From an uncultured Lachnoclostridium sp. (GTDB lineage Bacteria; Bacillota; Clostridia; Lachnospirales; Lachnospiraceae), in the NCBI GenBank assembly GCA_905212635.1, contig CAJMFH010000047.1:1-12481 (forward strand): DNA of 12,481 bases, read 5' to 3'. The stretch's first letter is position 1. Each line of letters opens with the position of its first letter. Position numbers and translations under genes: made by a program. Below are positions 1-6,526 of the stretch, piece after piece. Below the pieces are notes generated by a model. The model was not told the origin of the DNA and did not search any database. It saw only the letters and a program-made list of their open reading frames with translations.

Positions 1-47
1 TCCCGCCGGCAGCTCACCTCTGAAATGACTTGCTTTTCGCTTTTCCG

Positions 48-209
48 GGGTGCACGACTTCTCTTTCGCAGATACGCTCCGCTACTTCGCAGTTCCCGTG
101 TCCCTGCAAACATGCACACTCCCCTCCGCAGCACTCCTATTCTTATCTTTCCACGCCCTACAAACATGCGAAATCCACGCCTCAGCGCTCCGTTCTTATG
201 TTTGTTCGG
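48..209. repeat. Degenerate 54-base tandem repeat
   Basis: Two adjacent copies begin with nearly the same 14 bases, CCCTGCAAACATGC at 102 and CCCTACAAACATGC at 156, a period of 54. By hand alignment with one gap, about 38 of the first 48 positions agree, including CAGC, CTCC and TTCTTAT blocks at corresponding places. A weaker third copy appears to start near 48 (TGCA at 51, GCAG and CGCTCCG near 69-81). The stretch is C/T-rich on the plus strand. The short open frames across it (25-261 and two others) have no recognisable protein character or good ribosome binding site, so I read the region as non-coding. No function can be assigned. Confidence 0.55.
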
Positions 210-266
210 GTATCAAGGTCAGTGTTTTTCTCGTGTAAACACGAAAAATCACTGTCTTTGATACCC
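208..266. repeat. Long imperfect hairpin upstream of the ATPase gene
   Basis: A 29-base left arm (208-236) and a 28-base right arm (239-266) form an almost complete inverted repeat around a two-base AA loop. The outer stem is GGGTATCAAGG against CTTTGATACCC, the middle is CAGTG against CACTG, and the apex is TCGTGT against ACACGA; two T-T mismatches and one bulged C interrupt it. No T-run follows on either strand, so it is not a standard intrinsic terminator. The right arm can also form GATAC-CCTA-GTATC (260-273), which excludes the outer stem of the large hairpin. It lies about 90 bases before the ATPase start. It could be a leader structure, a terminator-like end of an upstream gene outside the window, or a dispersed palindromic element. 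Confidence 0.65.
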
Positions 267-356
267 TAGTATCATCTTATGTTTTCTTTCCTTTCCGGTG
301 CTTTTTTCCCTACCTGCCGCATAGACTAAATTGTACTACTGCCAAAGGAGGGCATT
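267..356 (+). other. Pyrimidine-rich leader of the ATPase gene
   Basis: This stretch is rich in T and C and ends in a strong ribosome binding site, AGGAGG at 346-351, five bases before the ATG at 357. I looked for a sigma-A promoter and found no pair of boxes at 16-18 base spacing that I would defend. I also see no match to the yybP-ykoY manganese riboswitch sometimes found before cation ATPases. Confidence 0.4.
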
Positions 357-2927
357 ATGAATCCATTATCCTGGGAACGCCGTACCCCGAAAGAAGTTCT
401 TGCTCACTGGAAAACATCCGAAACAACCGGACTTTCCGAAAAAGAAGCGGCAAAACGCCAGAGCACCTACGGTAGGAATGAACTGGAACATAAAAAGCCG
501 GAAAGCCTGTTTGTTTCCTTCTTAAATCAAATGAAAGATTTTATGATCATCACATTACTTATCGCCGCATTAATTTCGTTTTTGGTTTCCTACCTGCAAG
601 GTCAGATCGATCTTGTCGAACCGGCGATCATTCTGGCAATCGTTGTTCTCAATGCGGTTTTGGGTGTTTTTCAGGAAGCACGCGCGCGCCGTTCGCTCGA
701 GGCACTCAAAGAACTTTCTGCCCCTCTGGCACTCTGCCTCCGCGACGGAGACACAAAACAAATAGAAGCTTCCGCCCTTGTACCGGGCGATATCATCCTG
801 TTGGAATCGGGGCATCTCGTGCCCGCTGACGCCAGATTATTGACAAGTCTGTCTCTTTCCGTGGAAGAATCCGCCTTGACAGGCGAGACGCATCCGGTGG
901 AAAAAAATATAAAAGCGTTGTCCGATAAAACTCCTTCGCTTGCCGACAAAACCAATATGGTATTTGCCGGAACGATCGTCGTCGGAGGAAGTGGAACTGC
1001 CGTTGTCACAGCGACCGGAATGCAGACAGAACTCGGACGCATTGCCGATCTGATCTCCTCCGAAACACCGCCGGATACGCCGCTGCAAAAAAAGCTGAAC
1101 CATACCGGCAAACTTCTCGGCGTACTTGCTCTGGGGATCTGCGTCCTCATTTTCTTTTTAGGTATTTTAAAAAAACAGCTGCTCCTTGATATGTTTATGA
1201 CATCCGTCAGTCTTGGTGTCGCTGCCATTCCGGAAAGTCTGCCGGCTCTCGTCACGATCATGCTCTCGCTCGGCGTTGAGCGCATGGCGAAAAAAAACGC
1301 GGTCATCCGGCGGCTTCCTGCGGTCGAGACACTGGGAAGCGCCACTGTTATCTGCTCTGACAAGACAGGAACTCTGACCGAAAATAAAATGACAATGACA
1401 AAATCACACTCCCTTGTGGCACCGGAAAAATTATTTGAATTTTTTACGTTGGCCAGTCATGGTCGCAGTCCGGTAGAAAAAGCCATTTACCAATATGCGG
1501 ATGAACAGTCTTTTCCTGTAAAAAATTGGGAGAAATGTTTTCCCTTGGTAGATGAAATTCCGTTTGATTCTAAGAGAAAGAGAATGACCACGATCCACTC
1601 TTTTTCCGGTGGACTGCGCTGTATCACAAAGGGGGCACCGGAGATCCTTCTATCGCGCTGCACCAAAATACTGACAAAAGAGGGGGAAAAAGAACTTATT
1701 TCTCTGCAAAAAAAGCACCTCGGTGACATTTTACAAATGTATGCCCGGGATGCGCTTCGTGTGCTTGCCATTGGGTATCGTGATCTGCCAAAAACGTCCC
1801 CCGCTTCCGTACATAAAACCTGTGACAACAACCTGATCTTCGTCGGCTTTGCCGCCTTCATGGATCCGCCGCGGAAAGAAGCACCTTTCGCTGTCACGCG
1901 GTGCCGTCGTGCCGGTATCCGGCCGGTCATGATTACCGGCGACCACAAATTAACCGCTGCTTCCATCGGTCAGGCTCTTGGTATCTGCAAAAATGACAGT
2001 GAAGTTATGACCGGGCCCGAACTCGAACAGCTTTCCGATGCCGAACTTGCTGAGGTAATACACAGCCATAGTATCTATGCCCGTGTTTCGCCAACCCACA
2101 AAGTACGTCTCGTAAAAGCCTTTCAGGCGCAGGGAGAAGTCGTCGCCATGACCGGAGACGGGGTCAACGACGCACCTGCTCTGCAAAAAGCCGATATCGG
2201 CTGTGCGATGGGAAAATCCGGTACGGATGTTGCAAAAAATGCCGCCGATATGGTTCTTATGGATGACAATTTTGCCACCATCGTCGATGCCGTCGAAGAA
2301 GGGCGCGGAATCTACCAAAACATCAAAAAAGCCGTTCATTTTCTGCTGTCCTGCAACATCGGCGAGATCATGACCATCTTCGCCGCCATTTTGCTGGGAC
2401 ACAATTCGCCCCTGCTGCCGGTGCAGCTTCTGTTTATCAATCTGGTGACCGACTCCTTCCCGGCAATCTGCCTCGGACTGGAGCCACCGGAAAAAGACAT
2501 TATGAAAGAACCGCCTCGCTCCGATAAAAAAGGACTTTTTGGCGGCGGTGGAATGTTCCGTATTTTCGTCGAAGGCATGTTCATCGGCTCGCTCGCCCTC
2601 TTCGCCTATCTCCTTGGGCACAAAACCGGCGGCACCGATGTCGGAAGCACCATGTGTTTCGCCGTATTGTCCTTGTCGCAGCTCGTGCATTCCTTCAATA
2701 TGCGAAGTACAAAAGAATCCCTTTTTCATATCGGGATCCTCGGAAACCGCAAACTGGCAGCCAGTTCCTTTTTGTGTATCGCGATGCAATGTGCCGTTAT
2801 TACATACGCGCCGCTGCAATTTATTTTCCATACTGTGCCGCTCAGTCCAATGCATTGGGTTATGGTCGCCGTGTTATCCCTGATGCCGGTTCCACTCGTA
2901 GAGTTAGAAAAAAGGACTGCCTCATGA
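357..2927 (+). CDS. P-type Ca2+-transporting ATPase (type IIA, SERCA-like)
   Basis: This 856-residue membrane pump uses ATP to move a cation, most likely Ca2+, out of the cytoplasm. The domain order is typical: a cation-ATPase N-terminal segment (about 1-60), M1-M2 (about 62-105), the actuator domain with TGET at 175-178, M3-M4 (about 252-303), and the phosphorylation motif CSDKTGTLT with acceptor Asp335. KGAPE at 425-429 marks the nucleotide domain, followed by TGD at 527-529, TGDGVNDAPAL at 599-609 and M5-M10 (about 658-848). Residues matching SERCA Ca2+ ligands are present: Glu293 in M4 (PESLP instead of PEGLP), Asn667 and Glu670 in M5, and Asn695, Thr698 and Asp699 in M6. The M5 glutamate argues for the SERCA type over the PMCA type. 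Length is normal for bacterial members. The start is set by AGGAGG at 346-351. The last codons overlap the terminator of the convergent operon. Ion specificity is inferred. Confidence 0.93.
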   Translation: MNPLSWERRTPKEVLAHWKTSETTGLSEKEAAKRQSTYGRNELEHKKPESLFVSFLNQMKDFMIITLLIAALISFLVSYLQGQIDLVEPAIILAIVVLNAVLGVFQEARARRSLEALKELSAPLALCLRDGDTKQIEASALVPGDIILLESGHLVPADARLLTSLSLSVEESALTGETHPVEKNIKALSDKTPSLADKTNMVFAGTIVVGGSGTAVVTATGMQTELGRIADLISSETPPDTPLQKKLNHTGKLLGVLALGICVLIFFLGILKKQLLLDMFMTSVSLGVAAIPESLPALVTIMLSLGVERMAKKNAVIRRLPAVETLGSATVICSDKTGTLTENKMTMTKSHSLVAPEKLFEFFTLASHGRSPVEKAIYQYADEQSFPVKNWEKCFPLVDEIPFDSKRKRMTTIHSFSGGLRCITKGAPEILLSRCTKILTKEGEKELISLQKKHLGDILQMYARDALRVLAIGYRDLPKTSPASVHKTCDNNLIFVGFAAFMDPPRKEAPFAVTRCRRAGIRPVMITGDHKLTAASIGQALGICKNDSEVMTGPELEQLSDAELAEVIHSHSIYARVSPTHKVRLVKAFQAQGEVVAMTGDGVNDAPALQKADIGCAMGKSGTDVAKNAADMVLMDDNFATIVDAVEEGRGIYQNIKKAVHFLLSCNIGEIMTIFAAILLGHNSPLLPVQLLFINLVTDSFPAICLGLEPPEKDIMKEPPRSDKKGLFGGGGMFRIFVEGMFIGSLALFAYLLGHKTGGTDVGSTMCFAVLSLSQLVHSFNMRSTKESLFHIGILGNRKLAASSFLCIAMQCAVITYAPLQFIFHTVPLSPMHWVMVAVLSLMPVPLVELEKRTAS

Positions 2928-2936
2928 GCAGTCCTT
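2905..2936 (-). terminator. Intrinsic terminator of the glycerophosphotransferase operon, inside the ATPase 3' end
   Basis: Read on the minus strand, a 9-base-pair stem AAGGACTGC/GCAGTCCTT with a seven-base loop is followed at once by a run of six T. It begins five bases after the stop codon of the gene ending at 2941. On the plus strand the same stem (2912-2920 with 2928-2936) encloses the ATPase stop codon in its loop but lacks a T-run downstream, so it should work mainly for the minus strand. Confidence 0.85.
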
Positions 2937-2940
2937 ATCG

Positions 2941-4125
2941 CTAACTTTTCAATAATTCTTCTATTGTTTCCACCACTTTTGCCGAGGCATTTCCGTCATC
3001 CCAGCAATTGTATTTTTTGCGGAAGTTTTCATAGCGCTCCTCGTATTCAGAAGCATTGTATTGTTTGATATCGCGGATCAATTCCTCCGTATCCGTTGAA
3101 ATCGGTCCCGGCATCTCGCCGCGGTAATCAAAATAGAAACCTCGCAGGTCATTTTTGTATTTATCCAGATCGTACGCATAAAAGAACATTGGGCGGTGTA
3201 ATATACTATAGTCAAACATAACGGATGAATAATCCGTGATCAGCATATCGGACACCAAAAACAGTTCCGCGATGTCATTACTCTGGTCAAAATGATAGAT
3301 AAATCCTTTGTGCTGGAACCAGTCAATGTAATCCATAATGAGGTAATGATATTTAACGATCAAAATGTATTCATCCTGCAACTCTTCTTTCAATTTCTGG
3401 AAAGACAGCTTTGGGCTGAATTTGTAACTCGAATTTTCATTAAATTCATCGTCACGGAACGTCGGCGCATACAACAGGATCTTCTTATCCAGCGGCAGTC
3501 CCAGACGGCGTTTTAACCGCACGATATCTTCCTCATTGTTCTTCTTAAACAAAATGTCATTTCGCGGATATCCGATCTCCAGCATACATTTATTGAAATC
3601 AAATGCGCGTCGGAAAGTCGTCGTGGAAAATGGATTCTGAGAGATCAGGTAATCCCAGCTCTGCACATTTTTCACAAATCCTTTCTGATAGGACTCAATA
3701 TCCGTCTCATTTACCATAAATACATCTTCCATGTCAAGAACCAGCTTTTTCAGCGGTGTTCCGTGCCATGTCTGAATGTAATAACATCCTTTCCGCTTGA
3801 TCAGCCACTCCGGCTGACGGCAGTCAAATACCCATACTTTCGCAGTCGCCATATAATATAAGTATCGCAATCGTCCATATCGGAACTGATAGCCATCCCC
3901 CGGTATCGGATACGGCTCATTTTCATAGAACCACGTACATTCCCATTTCTCCTGGTAACCATTTTCTACCATATATTCAAAGATATGCCGCGGATTTCCG
4001 GAATAACTTTTTCCAAGACTGGAGTCAAATACAATCCGCTTTTTATTGACCGGAATGATTGCACACATAATCCGGTACAACAGGATAACCAGCTTTTTTA
4101 CGATATATCGAATTACGGTTCTCAC
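2941..4125 (-). CDS. CDP-glycerol:glycerophosphate glycerophosphotransferase, stand-alone (TagF/TagB-like)
   Basis: This 394-residue enzyme belongs to the Glyphos_transf family, which moves glycerol-3-phosphate from CDP-glycerol onto a lipid-linked teichoic-acid-type chain at the inner membrane face. Family motifs are clear: GKSYSGNP near 38-45, WHGTPLKKL with the presumed catalytic His121, GYPRNDIL at 185-192, LYAPTFRDD at 218-226, a second conserved histidine in KYH (His260), and ITDYSSVMFDY at 296-306. A hydrophobic/basic N-terminal segment (about 5-25) could sit on the membrane. It lacks the GT2 domain of its two neighbours. I chose the GTG at 4125 because GGAGG lies six bases before it and it falls one base after the upstream stop codon. 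An in-frame ATG at 4167 would lie inside the upstream gene and has no such site. Whether it is a primase or a polymerase cannot be told from sequence alone. Confidence 0.9.
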   Translation of the reverse strand: MRTVIRYIVKKLVILLYRIMCAIIPVNKKRIVFDSSLGKSYSGNPRHIFEYMVENGYQEKWECTWFYENEPYPIPGDGYQFRYGRLRYLYYMATAKVWVFDCRQPEWLIKRKGCYYIQTWHGTPLKKLVLDMEDVFMVNETDIESYQKGFVKNVQSWDYLISQNPFSTTTFRRAFDFNKCMLEIGYPRNDILFKKNNEEDIVRLKRRLGLPLDKKILLYAPTFRDDEFNENSSYKFSPKLSFQKLKEELQDEYILIVKYHYLIMDYIDWFQHKGFIYHFDQSNDIAELFLVSDMLITDYSSVMFDYSILHRPMFFYAYDLDKYKNDLRGFYFDYRGEMPGPISTDTEELIRDIKQYNASEYEERYENFRKKYNCWDDGNASAKVVETIEELLKS

Positions 4126-4126
4126 A

Positions 4127-6502
4127 TCATTCCTCCGTTTCTGCAAAAGTAGGTTTTGCCCCCTCAAACACTATATCGATCGCACGTTTTGATGCATGTC
4201 CATCATCCACATGACAGAATTTGTCATAGAAGCGGTCGTAACGCTCTTTGTATTTCTCCGAAATTTCATCGATGTGATGCAGGGCATCCACAAGTTCGTC
4301 ATTGGTCTGTACAATAGGGCCCGGAAGTTCGGTGTTCATGTCGAAATACATTCCGCGGATCTCATCTTTGTAATCTTCATAATCATACGCAAAGAACAGC
4401 ATCGGACGACGCAGGTTGGCATAGTCAAAAAATACGGATGAATAATCCGTGATACAAATATCACTTGCCAGATACAAACGGGATACATCGTTGTAGGTGC
4501 TTCCATTATATACAAAATCTTCCAGTCCTGTCAAATCGAGACTATCTGCGATATAATAATGCGTACGGAGCAAAATGACGCTGTCTTTTCCAAACTCTTT
4601 GCGCATACGCTCCAGATCCATCGCCAGCGTAAACTTATATTTTCCTTTGGCATAAAACTGGTTGTCACGCCATGTCGGCGCATACAGGATAACTCGCTTG
4701 CCTTCCGGAATGCCAAATTCTTTCTTCACTTCTTTGGCAATCTCATCCGCGCGCTCCGAATACAAAATGTCATTTCGCGGATATCCGACTTCAATGATCT
4801 TCTCGCGAGGCACACAGAATGCGCGTTCAAATACATCCGTCGAAAAACGGTTCGCAGAGATCAGATAATTCCAAGCTTTACCCTGACGGTAAAACATCGT
4901 CTTGTGGTTCTGGCTTGCTGCATGAATATCATCCAAGTCAAACGCCAGTTTTTTCAGCGGCGTACCGTGCCATGTCTCCAAAAACATCACTTCTTCGCGC
5001 TTTTTAAACCACGCCGGCTGTCTCGTATTGCAGATAATATACTTCGAACGGGACAGATAATATACATAGCGGAGGGTATGCCGCTTACAGATCGGCGGAT
5101 GTCCTTTCATCTCTTTAGCACGCTTATTGAGGCACCAGATGTAATGATATTTATCTCCGTATGTATCATATAAATATTCATACAAATACTTCGGACTGTC
5201 CGAGTAACTCTTTCCAAAAAAGCTTTCAACAAATACCCAGTTTTCTTTGACTGGCATTTTCTGGAAAATATGTTTGTCAAGGAATCGCCAATACTGAATT
5301 GGCTTTCCAAACAAACCACGCTTTTTCTGCATCACATGCGCCAGTCTCTCAAACGGCTTCGCTGTGCGGTATTTTCCTTTTACAATATATCCCAATTCAA
5401 TCCCATGGAAGAATGTCAGCTCTTTTTTGATCTTCTTCAGCTGATCTTTTGGAATCTTCCGCAGGTTTTTCGTATAACGCACACTCTTTGCACCCTTCAG
5501 GCGATTCGGAAATTTACTGATCGTAAACCGGCACAAACGGCGGTTTAACGCAAATTGCAGCGATTCTTCCGCATCTTTGATCTCTTCTTTTGCCTTCTCA
5601 TAACTCTCGATATAATCATCGGTTCTGCGTTTTCTCTTCTTCTGGCTGAGTGCCGGCAGATGAATCGGGTCGTTGCGGCGGCGCCATACGTAAATGCTGC
5701 TGCCGTCTACCCACATTTTTCCTTTCGCACCGGCAAGCAGTTTTGCAATAACCGGAACATCTGAATAAAACGTGATCATCTCATCAAAAGATACGCCCTG
5801 TGCGTCATAATACGATCTGCGGATTAGAAAATGCTGCATCGTAAAACGTGTTGACAATACAGCCTCCAATGCCTCGCCCTCAAGTGGCACAATCCCCTCA
5901 ATCTCAGAATCTGCAACCGCCTTTTCGAAATCAAAGCTGATTGGGCGGAACCAGGAAGCATAACGGTTTCCAGTCACGATATCAGCCTGTTTCTCTTCCG
6001 CAAGACGGTATAATTTTGGCAGTGCATCCTCCAACAGGTAGTCATCCGCATCCAGAAAATACAGATACGTACCTGTCGCGTATTTCACACCGGTATTTCT
6101 CGCTGCTGCCACGCCAAAAGGACGAAGGGCGAGTTCCAATTCTCCCTCGACCGGATTTTCGACATTCGCATCATCCGCTTCCTCTTCTTCCTCTTTCTGC
6201 TGTTCTTTTTGCAGCAGATAAGCAGCATATTCTTCTTTATTCATCCCCAGACGTTTCCGTCTGCGTTCTTCCAAAAAAGTTCCTTTTTTTTCATAAAATT
6301 CATCGACATCTTTTTCGTCTTCCATGCGGACATATTTGACAAAACTCTTCTGCATAATTGCTTCCGGCACGTCATGTCCATCCTTGTCGTCCACAAGGAT
6401 CACTTCAATGTCATCCATTTTCTGTTCTTCAATACTCTGAATACAATCTTCTAAGTACGCTGGTCCTTTCAAATAAGGAACAATGATACTAATCTTAGCC
6501 AT
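4127..6502 (-). CDS. Bifunctional GT2 glycosyltransferase / CDP-glycerol glycerophosphotransferase fusion (791 aa)
   Basis: A two-domain protein. The N-terminal GT2 (GT-A fold) domain (about 1-285) has KISIIVPY at 3-10, LVDD at 36-39, ARNTG at 134-138 and the metal-binding DADD at 151-154. A basic, helical linker follows (about 290-420). The C-terminal Glyphos_transf domain (about 422-785) has SFFGKSYSDSPKY, WHGTPLKKL with His512, GYPRNDIL at 573-580, YAPTWRD at 607-613, RTH with His648 and ITDYSSVFFDY at 684-694. By family, the first half should transfer a sugar and the second glycerol phosphate, giving a teichoic-acid-like or capsule-like chain. An unusual charged insertion (about 62-127, with QKEQQKEEEEEADD) splits the GT2 core between LVDD and ARNTG. 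The ATG at 6502 is supported by the standard GT2 N-terminus, with AGGAG only two bases upstream. It begins 24 bases after the preceding gene. The sugar donor is unknown. Confidence 0.9.
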   Translation of the reverse strand: MAKISIIVPYLKGPAYLEDCIQSIEEQKMDDIEVILVDDKDGHDVPEAIMQKSFVKYVRMEDEKDVDEFYEKKGTFLEERRRKRLGMNKEEYAAYLLQKEQQKEEEEEADDANVENPVEGELELALRPFGVAAARNTGVKYATGTYLYFLDADDYLLEDALPKLYRLAEEKQADIVTGNRYASWFRPISFDFEKAVADSEIEGIVPLEGEALEAVLSTRFTMQHFLIRRSYYDAQGVSFDEMITFYSDVPVIAKLLAGAKGKMWVDGSSIYVWRRRNDPIHLPALSQKKRKRRTDDYIESYEKAKEEIKDAEESLQFALNRRLCRFTISKFPNRLKGAKSVRYTKNLRKIPKDQLKKIKKELTFFHGIELGYIVKGKYRTAKPFERLAHVMQKKRGLFGKPIQYWRFLDKHIFQKMPVKENWVFVESFFGKSYSDSPKYLYEYLYDTYGDKYHYIWCLNKRAKEMKGHPPICKRHTLRYVYYLSRSKYIICNTRQPAWFKKREEVMFLETWHGTPLKKLAFDLDDIHAASQNHKTMFYRQGKAWNYLISANRFSTDVFERAFCVPREKIIEVGYPRNDILYSERADEIAKEVKKEFGIPEGKRVILYAPTWRDNQFYAKGKYKFTLAMDLERMRKEFGKDSVILLRTHYYIADSLDLTGLEDFVYNGSTYNDVSRLYLASDICITDYSSVFFDYANLRRPMLFFAYDYEDYKDEIRGMYFDMNTELPGPIVQTNDELVDALHHIDEISEKYKERYDRFYDKFCHVDDGHASKRAIDIVFEGAKPTFAETEE
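4131..4136 (-). promoter_or_regulatory. Ribosome binding site that selects the GTG start at 4125
   Basis: GGAGGA on the minus strand lies inside the last codons of the upstream fusion gene, five to six bases before the GTG at 4125. The TGA stop (4129-4127) and the GTG are one base apart, so translation of the two genes is probably coupled. Confidence 0.75.
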
Positions 6503-6526
6503 TTCTCCTAAACCTTCTATCCTATA

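Noticed and set aside
48..209. CRISPR array
   Set aside because: The repeats are degenerate along their whole 54-base length, with no split into constant repeat and unique spacer.
25..269. Three overlapping open frames of 62-79 codons at the left edge
   Set aside because: They run through degenerate repeats and a hairpin, have no good ribosome binding site and encode low-complexity sequence with no family resemblance.
208..356. Riboswitch of the yybP-ykoY or similar type before the cation ATPase
   Set aside because: I looked for the conserved internal-loop sequences of that class and did not find them; only the long hairpin is present.
1950..2855. Long antisense open frame (about 300 codons) within the ATPase gene, and a similar one at 671-1363
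   Set aside because: Both mirror the codon pattern of the clearly real P-type ATPase on the other strand, and neither has recognisable motifs.
4559..5173. Antisense open frame of about 200 codons within the 791-aa fusion gene, and another at 8063-8656
   Set aside because: Shadows of conserved coding sequence on the minus strand; no protein-like features.
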